DNA of 63,730 nucleotides from positions 1 to 63,730 of the forward strand of contig NZ_JABBND010000026.1 in NCBI RefSeq assembly GCF_012933465.1. The letters run 5' to 3'. Positions 24,646-33,434 of this stretch are shown piece after piece. Made by a program: the position numbers and the translations under genes. The notes under the pieces were generated by a model. It saw only the letters and a list, made by a program, of their open reading frames with translations. It was not told the DNA's origin and did no database searches. The stretch comes from Actinomycetospora sp. TBRC 11914 (lineage in GTDB: Bacteria; Actinomycetota; Actinomycetes; Mycobacteriales; Pseudonocardiaceae). Each line of letters begins with the position of its first letter. Position 1 is the stretch's first letter.

Positions 24646-25158
24646 ATGGAGTGGACCGGCGCCCGCTACGCCGACCAGCCCGAGGTCGAGGTCGAGACCT
24701 GGGTGGCGGCGCCGCCCGACCGGGTGTGGCCGCTGGTCAGCGACGTCGAGCGGATGCCGGGCATGAGCGGCGAGCTGCGGGCCGTCGAGTGGGCCGACGG
24801 CGCGACCGGCCCGGCCGCCGGCGCCCGCTTCGTCGGGCACAGCAGCCACCCCGCGCTGGGCGAGTGGTCGGCGACGGCGACCGTGGTCACCTGCGAGCCC
24901 GACCGGGAGTTCGCCTGGGAGGTCGACGGCGAGGACGGCCCGGCCGCGCGGTGGTCGTTCCGGATCTCCGACGACGACGGCGGGTCACGGGTGCGCCAGC
25001 GGGTGCGGCTCGGGCCGGGGCGCTCCGGGCTGAGCCACGCGATCGACCGCATGCCGGACAAGGAGCAGAAGATCGTCCACGTGCGGCTGCGCGAGTTCGA
25101 GGCGTCGATGCAGGCGACGCTGGAGGCGATCCGCGCCGCTGCCGAAGCGTCGTCGTGA
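24646..25158 (+). CDS. SRPBCC (polyketide cyclase/START-like) ligand-binding protein
   Basis: A 170-aa protein from the ATG at 24646. It has the family shape: VEVETWVAAPPDRVWPLVSDVERMPGMSGELRAVEWADG, then GARFVGHSS, a central beta-sheet and a long C-terminal helix (REFEASMQATLEAIRAAAEA). These proteins bind hydrophobic ligands in a helix-grip cavity. It is translationally coupled (GTGA) to the luciferase-like oxidoreductase downstream, which suggests a shared hydrophobic substrate. Confidence 0.9.
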   Translation: MEWTGARYADQPEVEVETWVAAPPDRVWPLVSDVERMPGMSGELRAVEWADGATGPAAGARFVGHSSHPALGEWSATATVVTCEPDREFAWEVDGEDGPAARWSFRISDDDGGSRVRQRVRLGPGRSGLSHAIDRMPDKEQKIVHVRLREFEASMQATLEAIRAAAEASS

Positions 25159-26189
25159 GGACCGCGACGACCGTCGAGGCATCGTCCGACCGGGACGTCG
25201 TCGACTTCGTCGTCGAGGCCGAGCGCCTCGGGCTCGACGAGTGCTGGGTGGCCGAGGCGTGGGGCTCGGACGCGCCCTCGGTGCTCGGCTTCCTCGCCGC
25301 GCGGACCGATCGCCTGCGGCTCGGCGCGGGGGTGGTGCAGGTCGGGACGCGGACCCCGGTCGCCGTCGCGCAGGCCGCGCTGACCCTCGACACGCTCTCC
25401 GGCGGGAGGTTCGTGCTCGGGCTGGGGTCGTCCGGTCCCGGGGTGATCGAGGGCCTGCACGGCGTGCCGTTCGCGCGGCCGCTGACCCGGATGCGGGAGA
25501 CGATCGACGTGGTCCGGCAGGCGTTCGCCGGGGAGAGGATCGCCTACTCGGGGCGGACCGTGACCATCCCGCTGCCCGGCGGCGAGGGGCGACCGATGCG
25601 GTTGTCGACGCCGGCGAACCCCGACCTGCCGATCTACGTGGCGTCGCTGTCCCCGCGGATGCTCGAGCTCACCGGCGAGCTGGCGGACGGGTGGCTCGGC
25701 ACCAGCTTCGTGCCCGAGGGCGCGGCGGCCTACCTCGACCACCTCGACGCCGGGCTCGCGCGGGCCGGGCGCACCCGCGCCGACCTGACGATCTGCCAGG
25801 GCGCCGAGGTCGCGTTCGCCGAGGACGAGGCGCAGCTGGCCACGATGGTCGCGGCGCGGCGGCGGGGCCTGGCGTTCTCGCTGGGCGGGATGGGCACCGC
25901 GAGCACGAACTTCTACCACGACGCCTACGCGCGGCAGGGCTGGTCGGACGTCGCCGACGCGGTCCGTGAGCGGTGGCAGGCCGGCGACCGCGACGGTGCC
26001 GCGGCACTCGTCCCCGACGAGATGGTGCTGGCCACGACGCTGCTCGGCACCGAGGAGATGGTGCGCGACCGGCTGCGGGTGTGGCGCGACGCCGGTGTCG
26101 ACACCGTCCGGCTCTACCCCGCGGGCGACACGCTCGACGAGCGTCTGACGACGCTGGGGCGTGCGATCCGGTGCGCTCCGCGCTCGTGA
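25155..26189 (+). CDS. Luciferase-like F420/FMN-dependent oxidoreductase
   Basis: A 344-aa LLM-class enzyme starting at a GTG that overlaps the previous stop. Typical segments are FVVEAERLGLDECWVAEAWGSDAPSVLGFLAART, LGAGVVQVGTRTPVAVAQAALTLDTLSGGRFVLGLGSSGP, and a C-terminal TTLLGTEEMVRDRLRVWRDAGVDTVRLYPAG. Actinobacterial members of this type usually use F420, though FMN is possible. The substrate is unknown. The last codons and TGA stop are part of the left arm of the 70-bp palindrome at 26171-26240. Confidence 0.92.
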   Translation: MRTATTVEASSDRDVVDFVVEAERLGLDECWVAEAWGSDAPSVLGFLAARTDRLRLGAGVVQVGTRTPVAVAQAALTLDTLSGGRFVLGLGSSGPGVIEGLHGVPFARPLTRMRETIDVVRQAFAGERIAYSGRTVTIPLPGGEGRPMRLSTPANPDLPIYVASLSPRMLELTGELADGWLGTSFVPEGAAAYLDHLDAGLARAGRTRADLTICQGAEVAFAEDEAQLATMVAARRRGLAFSLGGMGTASTNFYHDAYARQGWSDVADAVRERWQAGDRDGAAALVPDEMVLATTLLGTEEMVRDRLRVWRDAGVDTVRLYPAGDTLDERLTTLGRAIRCAPRS

Positions 26190-26240
26190 GCAGAAAGTGT
26201 CGCTATAGCGACACTTAGTGCTCACGAGCGCGAAGCGCAC
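26171..26240. terminator. 70-bp near-perfect palindrome closing two convergent genes
   Basis: Two 35-base arms pair at 32 positions around CGCTA|TAGCG (centre 26205/26206), with only 3 mismatches. The left arm encodes the C-terminus and stop of the luciferase-like gene; the right arm encodes the last eight residues and TAA stop of lutC. Half of another copy begins the window. The position suggests a bidirectional terminator. Confidence 0.85.
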
Positions 26241-26868
26241 CTAGAAGGACCACGTCCAGCCGCCGCGGCCCGTGGACACCCTCGACGCGGTCCAGCTCGA
26301 TGTCGCTGGTGGCCGACGGCCCGGACACGAACGTGAGCGGGCGGGACGGGTCGAGCCGCGCGATCGCCTCGGGCACCGAGGAGACGACGTCGGCGGCGCG
26401 GATGACGCACACGTGGTGGTCGGGCACCAGCGTGATGGCCCGGCGTCCCTGGTCCGGGGCACCCGAGGCCAGGACGAACGTGCCGGTCTCGGCGATCGCC
26501 ACCGCGACCCCGGTGACCACCGCGTCGAGGTGGTCGAGCTCGTCGACGGTGGCGGGCGGCTCGTCCCGGCGCACCCGGCCGGGATGGTCGGCCAGCCAGG
26601 CGTCGGACAGCCCCGGCGGCACGACGACGGCCGCCGCCGGCCCGAGGAACGCGGCCACCGCGCCCGCGACGTCGTCCTCGGCCGCCACCCGCCTGACCGA
26701 GGCGCCGTAGTCGGTCAGCGTCTCCTCGAGCCGCGCCACGACCGCCTCGCCGCCGGGCTCGTGGCGCCCCGCCGACCGGTACTCGCGGGGCACGACGACG
26801 GCGGTGGCCGGTGCCCCGGCGTCCCGCGCCGTCCGCAGCCGCGCGAGCACCTCGGAGCGGGCGTCCAT
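26215..26868 (-). CDS. lutC: LutC, lactate-utilisation LUD-domain protein
   Basis: A 217-aa LUD-domain protein (IAETGTFVLASG, RRAITLVPDHHVCVIRAADVVSSVPEAI, FVSGPSATSDIELDRVEGVHGPRRLDVVLL). LutC is the small subunit of the LutABC L-lactate dehydrogenase complex. Its ATG overlaps the lutB stop by one base (TGATG). The final residues GALRAREH come from the palindrome at 26171-26240, so they are probably a late addition rather than conserved. Confidence 0.95.
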   Translation of the reverse strand: MDARSEVLARLRTARDAGAPATAVVVPREYRSAGRHEPGGEAVVARLEETLTDYGASVRRVAAEDDVAGAVAAFLGPAAAVVVPPGLSDAWLADHPGRVRRDEPPATVDELDHLDAVVTGVAVAIAETGTFVLASGAPDQGRRAITLVPDHHVCVIRAADVVSSVPEAIARLDPSRPLTFVSGPSATSDIELDRVEGVHGPRRLDVVLLGALRAREH

Positions 26869-28376
26869 CACGTCTCCCCGTGGGTGCGGGCCCACCACTG
26901 CCGGAAGGTCTCCGCGGGCGGCGCGGGCACGTCGCGGGCGTTCGTCCAGCCCGAGAGCGGCCAGGGCAGCGTCGAGATCCGTCCCTTGCGCCCGGCCAGC
27001 ACCCGGCCCACGCCCAGCGCCCGCTCCGCGAGCTTGAACCGGCCCGGCGTCGTCATCGCGATCGCCGCGGCCTGCATGGCGATGTCCTGCCCCGTCGGCC
27101 GGGTGTGGGCCTCGACGGCGGCCGCCCGCTGCGCCACCAGCAGCGAGGGGATGTCGATGCGCACCGGGCAGGCGTCGAAGCACGCCCCGCACAGCGAGGA
27201 GGCGTAGGGCAGCGTGGCGTTGACGTCGTCGGGGCCGGTGATCCCGGTCATCTGCGGCGAGAGCACCGCCCCGATCGGCCCCGGGTAGATCGAGCCGTAG
27301 GCGTGCCCGCCGGTGCGCTCGTAGACCGGGCAGACGTTCAGGCACGCCGAGCAGCGGATGCAGTGCAGCGCCTGACGCCCCTGCGCGTCCGCGAGCACGT
27401 GCGAGCGGCCGTTGTCGAGGAGCACCAGGTGGAACTCCCGCGGGCCGTCGCCCGGGGTCACCCCGGTCCACGTCGACGTGTACGGGTTCATCCGCTCGCC
27501 GGTCGAGGAGCGCGGCAGCAGCTGGAGGAACACCTCGAGGTCGCGCCAGGTGGGGACGACCTTCTCCACGCCCATCACGGTGATCAGCGTCTCGGGCAGG
27601 GTCAGGCACATCCGCCCGTTGCCCTCGGACTCGACGACAGAGATCGTGCCGGTGTCGGCGACGGCGAAGTTGACGCCGGAGATCCCGACCTTCGCCGACA
27701 GGAACTTCCGCCGCAGGTGCGCACGGGCCGCCATCGCGAGGCGGCGGGGCTCGTCGGTCAGCCCCGGGTCCACGTCCGGCATCTCCCGCAGGAAGATCTC
27801 CCGGATCTCGGCGCGGTTGCGGTGGATCGCCGGGACGAGGAAGTGCGAGGGCCGGTCGTCGGAGAGCTGCACGATCAGCTCGGCGAGATCGGTCTCGAAC
27901 GCCGCGACGCCCGCCCCCGCGAGCGCCTCGTTGAGCCCGGTCTCCTGGGTGGCCATCGACTTGACCTTGACGACCTCGTCGGCGCCGGTGGCCCGGACCA
28001 GGTCGACGACGACGCGGTTGGCCTCCTCGGCGTCGCGCGCCCAGTGCACCACCCCGCCGCGCTCGGTGACCCGGGCCTCCAGCTCCACCAGCAGCTCGGG
28101 CAGCCGCGACATGGTGTCGGCCTTGATCGCCTCCCCGGCCCGGCGCAGCTCCTCCCAGTCGTCGAGCTCGGCGACCACCCCGGCGCGCTTCGCACGGATG
28201 GTGCGGGTCGCGTGTCCGAGGTTGCGACGCAGCTGGGTGTCGGCGAGCGCGCGGTGCGCCGCGGTCGGGAAGCCCTCGCGGCCGCGGAGGTGCCCGTGCG
28301 GGTCCGACGCCGGGGTCGGCATCCCCAGATCGATGGTCCGGCTCCGCTGCGCTGCGCGTCCGTGATCGACGCTCAC
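26868..28376 (-). CDS. lutB: LutB, iron-sulfur protein of L-lactate oxidation
   Basis: A 502-aa protein from a GTG that overlaps the lutA stop (GTGA). The N-terminal 330 residues are a LUD domain (GISGVNFAVADTGTISVVESEGNGRMCLTLPE). Two 4Fe-4S motifs follow: CIRCSACLNVCPVY near residue 340 and CGACFDACPVRIDIP near 395. LutB passes electrons from lactate in the LutABC complex at the membrane face. Gene order lutA-lutB-lutC is canonical. Confidence 0.96.
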   Translation of the reverse strand: MSVDHGRAAQRSRTIDLGMPTPASDPHGHLRGREGFPTAAHRALADTQLRRNLGHATRTIRAKRAGVVAELDDWEELRRAGEAIKADTMSRLPELLVELEARVTERGGVVHWARDAEEANRVVVDLVRATGADEVVKVKSMATQETGLNEALAGAGVAAFETDLAELIVQLSDDRPSHFLVPAIHRNRAEIREIFLREMPDVDPGLTDEPRRLAMAARAHLRRKFLSAKVGISGVNFAVADTGTISVVESEGNGRMCLTLPETLITVMGVEKVVPTWRDLEVFLQLLPRSSTGERMNPYTSTWTGVTPGDGPREFHLVLLDNGRSHVLADAQGRQALHCIRCSACLNVCPVYERTGGHAYGSIYPGPIGAVLSPQMTGITGPDDVNATLPYASSLCGACFDACPVRIDIPSLLVAQRAAAVEAHTRPTGQDIAMQAAAIAMTTPGRFKLAERALGVGRVLAGRKGRISTLPWPLSGWTNARDVPAPPAETFRQWWARTHGET

Positions 28377-29167
28377 GGCCGCACCTCCGCCCGGTCGAAC
28401 ACGAAGTCGGCCGACCGGTCCTCGCGGTCGGTGGACGCGAGGATCTCCGCCAGGTGCACCGTCCGGACCCCCGAGCGCAGCCGCGAGAGCCCGCCGCCGA
28501 TGTGCATGAGGCACGAGGAGTCCCCGGCCGTGCACACCTCGGCCCGCGACGAGAGCACGTTCGCCATCTTGTCGGCGAGCATCGCCGTCGAGGTCTCGGC
28601 GTTCTTCACCGCGAAGGTGCCGCCGAAGCCGCAGCACACCTCGGCGTCGGGCAGCTCCACCAGCTCCAGCCCGCGCACCGCGCGCAGCAGCCGCAGCGGC
28701 TTGTCCCCCACCCGCAGCATGCGCAGGGAGTGACACGTCGGGTGGTACGTGACGCGGTGGGGGTAGTAGGCGCCGACGTCGGTCACGCCGAGCACGTCGA
28801 CCAGCAGCTCCGCGAGCTCGTAGGTCCGCTCCGCGCCCTGCTCCGCCGCCCGCGCCAGGCCCTCGTCGCCCGCGCGCCGGGCGACCATCGCGTGCTGGTG
28901 GCGCACGCAGCCCACGCACGACCCCGACGGCGCCACCACCGCGTCGACGCCCTCGTCCAGCGCCCGGCCGAACACCTCGACGTGGTGGCGCACCACCGGC
29001 AGCGCGGCGTCGAGGTAGCCGGTGTTGACGTGCATCTGCCCGCAGCAGGTCTGGTCCGCCGGGAACACCACCTCGTGGCCCAGCCGCTCCAACAGGTCCA
29101 CGGTGGCGATCGGTGCCCGCGGGAACAACGCGTCCCCGAGGCAGGTCGCGACCACGGCGATCCGCAT
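28373..29167 (-). CDS. lutA: LutA, CCG-domain subunit of L-lactate oxidation
   Basis: A 264-aa protein from the ATG at 29167 (the frame is open 15 codons further). Two cysteine-rich CCG domains are visible: DQTCCGQMHVNTGY near residue 50 and EVCCGFGGTFAVKN near 190, with extra motifs PSGSCVGCVRHQH and YHPTCHSLR. It heads the lutABC operon that oxidises L-lactate to pyruvate. No GntR-type lutR is adjacent. Confidence 0.95.
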   Translation of the reverse strand: MRIAVVATCLGDALFPRAPIATVDLLERLGHEVVFPADQTCCGQMHVNTGYLDAALPVVRHHVEVFGRALDEGVDAVVAPSGSCVGCVRHQHAMVARRAGDEGLARAAEQGAERTYELAELLVDVLGVTDVGAYYPHRVTYHPTCHSLRMLRVGDKPLRLLRAVRGLELVELPDAEVCCGFGGTFAVKNAETSTAMLADKMANVLSSRAEVCTAGDSSCLMHIGGGLSRLRSGVRTVHLAEILASTDREDRSADFVFDRAEVRP

Positions 29168-29243
29168 CGGCTGCCCTTCTCCCGCGACGGTGATGTCGCT
29201 GGGAGTGTGCACGCCGGGCGGGCCGGGCGCTCATCTCCGGCCC

Positions 29244-29373
29244 GGACGTCAGGAAAGTCTCGTTGCGGACACTGGACGTCAGGAAAGCGGCGTTCGCGAT
29301 CGGGCGGGTCGCCCGCGGGTCGACGACGGTTTCCTGACACCCAGCGTCCGGAACGGGTCGTTCCTGACACTCA
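29244..29373. repeat. Composite inverted repeat of four 30-bp GTCAGGAA units
   Basis: Direct units start at 29244 and 29274 (GGACGTCAGGAAAG). Inverted units carry TTCCTGACAC at 29331 and 29361. The unit spacing is 30 bp in both arms, so the whole region folds on itself. It fills the gap between lutA and the minus-strand gene whose TGA stop (29371-29373) is its last element. A related TTCCTGACGT sequence is at 55684. Confidence 0.8.
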
Positions 29374-30342
29374 GCCGACGGGCGCGACCGCCGGCTCCGC
29401 CGTCTCGGCCGGCCGGCGCGGCTCGGCGGAGATCGTGGGCACCGGGCCGGAGGCCGGGGAGGTCCGGGGCACCGGGCAGCCGTCGTCGGGCTGCGGGCCG
29501 CGGACGAGGTCCAGCGTCACGGGCTCGAAGCCGAGGAGACGCTGGAAGTCGCGCGTCGCGGGGTCGAGGAACAGCGCCGTGTCGGCGCCGAGGTGCCGGA
29601 CCCCCCGCGCGGCCAGCTCGGCCACGAGGTGCGCGGCGAGCAGGAAGCGCGAGGCACCGGTCTCGCGACCCGGGGCGGCGAGCAGCAGGTCGAGCCGCGC
29701 GAAGGCCCCGTCGATCGAGGTCAGGGCCACGACCTCGGTGACGTCCGCCGCGTCGCGGGCGAGCCAGGCCTGCACCAGCCCGGACTGCAGGTCGGCGCGC
29801 ACCGACTCGACGAGTCCCTCCTCGCCGCGCGAGCGCAGCACCCCGCCGATGCGCACCTCGGCCTCGACGCGCCCCATCCGCCGGCACGTCACGCCGGCCG
29901 CCGCGGCGCGCGCGGCACCGACCCGCACCGCCTGCCGGGCGGGCCCCGCCAGGTAGTCCTCGCCCGCGACGGGGAGGGTCAGCACCGACACCGCCAGCCG
30001 GCTGGGCACCCCGTGCCGACGCGCGCCGTAGGCGGCCTCCATGCGCTCGCCGAGCGCCGTCGGCGAGCAGCTCACCCGCAGCTCGGGGAGCTCGGCGAGC
30101 ACCGGCAGCCGATCGCGCAGCGCGGGCACCGCGCACGCCATCGTCGCCGCCGCGCGCCGCATCCGGGCCGCACCGTCGCGGCCCTGCAGGGCCTCGCCGA
30201 GACGCACGAACTCCGGATCCGCCAGTCCGCTGTCCACACACGCCCCCGTCAGTCGTGTCCGCCGTGGAACCGGAGGTCCCACGCTGTCCACTCCCGACAA
30301 CGGCGCGTCCGTATGGAGTTCCTGATACTCCGAACGGCTCAC
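29371..30342 (-). CDS. Unrecognised 323-aa protein
   Basis: A protein of about 323 aa if it starts at the GTG at 30342, which lies 16 bp after the upstream membrane gene. Later GTGs (about residues 18-37) are possible. An Ala/Arg/Val-rich body includes FVRLGEALQGRDGAARMRRAAATM, two predicted beta-rich stretches (RVEAEVRIGGVLRS, DVTEVVALTSIDGAFARLDLLL) and a late RFLLAAHLVAELAARGVRHLGADTALFLDPATRDFQRLLGFEPV. That last part recalls an acetyltransferase C-terminal half, without a clear CoA loop. The tail is Pro-rich. The function is unknown; operon context suggests a link to the flippase-like protein. Confidence 0.7.
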   Translation of the reverse strand: MSRSEYQELHTDAPLSGVDSVGPPVPRRTRLTGACVDSGLADPEFVRLGEALQGRDGAARMRRAAATMACAVPALRDRLPVLAELPELRVSCSPTALGERMEAAYGARRHGVPSRLAVSVLTLPVAGEDYLAGPARQAVRVGAARAAAAGVTCRRMGRVEAEVRIGGVLRSRGEEGLVESVRADLQSGLVQAWLARDAADVTEVVALTSIDGAFARLDLLLAAPGRETGASRFLLAAHLVAELAARGVRHLGADTALFLDPATRDFQRLLGFEPVTLDLVRGPQPDDGCPVPRTSPASGPVPTISAEPRRPAETAEPAVAPVG

Positions 30343-30358
30343 ACCACTATTAAGACGT

Positions 30359-31498
30359 TCAGACCACTCGACCAGGTGACGGCGGGCCCGACCGGGCCGA
30401 GGGGAAGGGCATCGTCCGGATCTCGCCGTCGGCGTCCTCGACGGGGCCGCGGGGGTCGTCGCCCTCGAGCGGGCCCTCGTCGCCGTGGGCGTGGACCCAG
30501 AGCCACGCGAGCCAGCCCACCGCGGCGACCCCGACGAAGCTGATCAGGCGGTAGAGCAGGACGGCGGCGAGCGCGGGCTGCGAGGGCACCCCGCCGGCGA
30601 CGAGCGCGGCGAGCAGGGCGCCGTCGACCAGCCCGAGACCTCCGGGCAGGAACGCCGCGCTGGAGGCCGCCGTCGCCGCCGCGTAGGCCACCAGGACCAG
30701 CGAGAGGGTCATGCCGTTCGCCCCGACGGCGACGCAGCAGGCCGCGAGGCAGGCGATGTCGAGGAGCCAGTTGAAGAGCGCGGAGAGCCCGACGACGACC
30801 CGCCCGCGGCCGGGCAGGTCGATGAGCGCGAGGCCCTCGATCTGGTGGGTGAGCTCGCCCACCCCGGTCTCGCGCGGGCGGCGGCGGGCCCGGTTGAGCA
30901 GGCGCAGGCCCGCGATGCCCACCGCGGTGATGACGCCGGGCCGGCGGCTGACGACCACGATGAGCGTCCCGAGCGCCACGATCCCGGCGAGCTGGAGCAC
31001 CTGCGGCCCGAGCGTCGTGGCGCGCCCGTTGACCACCAGCGCGGAGCCGACGGCGATGCCGGCGAGCGCGAGGCTCGCGGCGACCCCGCCGGTGACCATC
31101 GTCCAGGTCGTCACCGGGCCGCTCGCGCCCCAGCCGCGGCGCTTGCGGAAGGTGTAGGCGGTGGAGAGGGCGGCGCCGCCGGGCACCGTGAGGTGCAGGG
31201 CGTTCGCGGCGAGGGTCACCAGCACGACCGCCCGGAAGCGCACCCGGACCGCGGCCGCCCGGAGCAGGCGGTGGTGCAGCAGGGCGAAGGCCAGGATCGA
31301 GCCCGCCTCGCACGTGATCGCGAGGGCGACCCAGAGCACGTCGGCGGCCGCGAGCGCCGCGCCCGCGGCGCGGATCGTCGGGAGGATCCACACGCACCCG
31401 ACGGCGAGGGCCGCGACCACGACGGCCCCGGCGACCACGCGTGCGGGGCGTCCGGACGCGACCCGGTGCGCCGACCGCACCACGCCCTCGACCGTCAC
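30359..31498 (-). CDS. LPG-synthase transmembrane-domain / flippase-like membrane protein
   Basis: A 379-aa polytopic protein from the GTG at 31498, 7 bases after GGAGG. About eight transmembrane helices are interspersed with family marks: LWVALAITCEAGSILAFALLHHRLL, ANALHLTVPGGAALSTAYTFR and SSAAFLPGGLGLVDGALLAALV. This is the UPF0104/lysylphosphatidylglycerol-synthase TM fold (also AglD, YbhN), without the MprF synthase domain. It probably moves or protects a lipid-linked intermediate. The gene downstream follows after 16 bp. Confidence 0.88.
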   Translation of the reverse strand: MTVEGVVRSAHRVASGRPARVVAGAVVVAALAVGCVWILPTIRAAGAALAAADVLWVALAITCEAGSILAFALLHHRLLRAAAVRVRFRAVVLVTLAANALHLTVPGGAALSTAYTFRKRRGWGASGPVTTWTMVTGGVAASLALAGIAVGSALVVNGRATTLGPQVLQLAGIVALGTLIVVVSRRPGVITAVGIAGLRLLNRARRRPRETGVGELTHQIEGLALIDLPGRGRVVVGLSALFNWLLDIACLAACCVAVGANGMTLSLVLVAYAAATAASSAAFLPGGLGLVDGALLAALVAGGVPSQPALAAVLLYRLISFVGVAAVGWLAWLWVHAHGDEGPLEGDDPRGPVEDADGEIRTMPFPSARSGPPSPGRVV

Positions 31499-31609
31499 TC
31501 CCACACCTCCACTGTCCTCCATGGACCGCCCCACGGGCACGCCGGGGCGAGGCGACGGACGTCGCACCCGCAGATGTCCGCTCCGGTCCGGATCGACACG
31601 TCGCCCTCG

Positions 31610-32095
31610 TCACGCGGTCGGGTCGAGGCGCCACCAGCGGGCGGGGGCGTCCGGCGCGGCCTCGTCGCGGGCGGGATCGCGGGTGAACCCGGCGCGCTCG
31701 AGGACCCTCGCCGACGCGACCGCCCCCGGGTCGGTGCGGGCCACCACCCGGCGCACCCCGGCCGCGCGGGCCCGCTCGACCCACACCCGCACCGCCGCCG
31801 TCGCGAGGCCGCGGCCCCGGTGGGCGGGCGCGACCTGGTAGCCGATCTCGACCTCGCCGTCACGGGGCGGCCCGGTGAACCCGCCCATGCCGACCACCGT
31901 CCGGTCGTCGATGATCAGGTGCGTCAGCCAGGCGGGGTCGATCCCGCCCTCGAGCGCCTCGACGGTCGGCTCGAGCGCCCCCGGCACCGCCCAGCCCGGC
32001 GCGAGCGCCAGCCCGAAGCGCGCCGGGAAGGCCTCCGGCTCGAAGGCGAGCGTGACCGCCTCCTCGACGCGGCACGGGCGGACCTCCACATCCAC
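31610..32095 (-). CDS. GNAT acetyltransferase
   Basis: About 161 aa. It has LIIDDRTVVGMGGFTGPPRDGEVEIGYQVAPAHRGRGLATAAVRVWVERA, with an intact acetyl-CoA loop (RGRGLATAAV), then RTDPGAVASARVLERAGFTRD, the pattern of RimJ/RimL-like enzymes acting on protein or small-molecule amines. The GTG at 32095 gives VDVEVRPCRVEEA; the site is 51 bp from the divergent aminotransferase start. Confidence 0.88.
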   Translation of the reverse strand: MDVEVRPCRVEEAVTLAFEPEAFPARFGLALAPGWAVPGALEPTVEALEGGIDPAWLTHLIIDDRTVVGMGGFTGPPRDGEVEIGYQVAPAHRGRGLATAAVRVWVERARAAGVRRVVARTDPGAVASARVLERAGFTRDPARDEAAPDAPARWWRLDPTA

Positions 32096-32146
32096 CGACG
32101 CTAGGTGGGTGCCCCCGGGGCCCGCGAGCGACCACAATCGGCTCCC

Positions 32147-33430
32147 ATGGCAACGCTCTGGCACCCCTTCTCGGACATGGCCGCCGTCGCCGACCACGAG
32201 TTCGTCGTCGACCGCGCCGAGGGCGTGTGGGTGTACGACGAGGCGGGCCGGCGCTACCTCGACGGTTGCGCGAGCCTCTGGTACGCCAACGTCGGGCACG
32301 GGCGCACGGAGATCGTCGAGGCCGCGACGCGGCAGATGGCGCAGCTCGAGGCGTACTCGTGCTTCGCCGACATCGCGAACCGCCCGGCCCTCGAGCTCGC
32401 CGACCGGCTCTCGGCGCTCGCGCCCATGAGCCCCGGCGAGACGAAGGTCTTCTTCGGCTCCGGCGGCGCCGACGCGATCGACACCGCCGTGAAGCTGGCG
32501 CGCGGCTACTGGCAGGCCCGCGGCGAGCACCAGCGCGTGCACATCGTGTCCCGGGAGACCGGCTACCACGGCACGCACGGGTACGGGACCTCGATCGTCG
32601 GCATCCCCGCCAACCGCGAGGGCTGGGGCGTGCTCGCCGGGGAGAACACCGTGGCGCCGCAGGACCTCGACGGCGTGGAGAAGGTCTTCGCCGACGTCGG
32701 GCCCGAGCGCATCGCCGCGTTCGTCATGGAGCCGGTGACGGGCGCCGGCGGGGTGCACATCCCGCCGGCCGGCTACGTCGAGGGCGTCGCCGAGCTGTGC
32801 CGCCGCCACGGCGTGCTGCTCGTGATCGACGCGGTGATCTGCGGGTTCGGCCGGCTCGGCACGTGGTGGGGCATCGAGCGCTTCGGCGTGCAGCCCGACC
32901 TGGTCACCTTCGCCAAGGGCGTGACGTCGGGCTACCTGCCCCTCGGGGGCGTGCTCGTCTCGCCGCAGGTCGCCGAGCCGTGGTGGACGACGCCGGGCGA
33001 GCGGACCCTGCGCCACGGCCCGACCTACTCCGGCCACCCGACGTGCTGCGCGGCCGGGCTGGCGACGCTGGACATCTACGAGCGCGAGGACCTCATCCCG
33101 CGGGGGCAGCAGCTCGAGGCCGCGCTGGAGGCGGCGCTGGCGCCGCTGCGCGACCACCCGTACGTCGCCGAGGTCCGGGCCGGTCTCGGGCTGCTCGCGG
33201 CGGTCGAGCTCACCCCGGAGGTCCTCTCGTCGGTGACCGACGCGCCGAACGCGCTGCTGCGCGGGGCCCGCGACGCGGGCGTCCTCGTGCGCGGGCTCGG
33301 CAAGGGCGTGGCCGTGTCCCCGCCGCTCACCATCGGCGACGACGAGCTCCGGCTGCTCGGCGAGGGCCTGCGGGCCGGGCTCGACGCGCTGCCCGCGGAG
33401 CCACCGGTCCCGAGTGCGCCGGGCGCCTGA
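32147..33430 (+). CDS. Class III PLP-dependent aminotransferase (omega-transaminase type)
   Basis: A 427-aa protein. Fold-type I marks are present: YLDGCASLWYANVGHG near residue 38, FFGSGGADAIDTAVKLAR near 102, GYHGTHGYGTS, the PLP Asp in IDAVICGFGRLGTWW near 228 and the Schiff-base Lys in TFAKGVTSGYLPLGG near 262. These enzymes move amino groups between amines or omega-amino acids and oxoacids, usually pyruvate. The substrate cannot be read from the sequence. No strong ribosome site is visible. Confidence 0.93.
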   Translation: MATLWHPFSDMAAVADHEFVVDRAEGVWVYDEAGRRYLDGCASLWYANVGHGRTEIVEAATRQMAQLEAYSCFADIANRPALELADRLSALAPMSPGETKVFFGSGGADAIDTAVKLARGYWQARGEHQRVHIVSRETGYHGTHGYGTSIVGIPANREGWGVLAGENTVAPQDLDGVEKVFADVGPERIAAFVMEPVTGAGGVHIPPAGYVEGVAELCRRHGVLLVIDAVICGFGRLGTWWGIERFGVQPDLVTFAKGVTSGYLPLGGVLVSPQVAEPWWTTPGERTLRHGPTYSGHPTCCAAGLATLDIYEREDLIPRGQQLEAALEAALAPLRDHPYVAEVRAGLGLLAAVELTPEVLSSVTDAPNALLRGARDAGVLVRGLGKGVAVSPPLTIGDDELRLLGEGLRAGLDALPAEPPVPSAPGA

Positions 33431-33434
33431 CGCC

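Noticed and set aside
26171..26240. An IS end or integron attC site at the 70-bp palindrome
   Set aside because: There are no flanking direct repeats, no transposase or integrase, and the arms are part of two gene ends; a terminator-like repeat explains it better.
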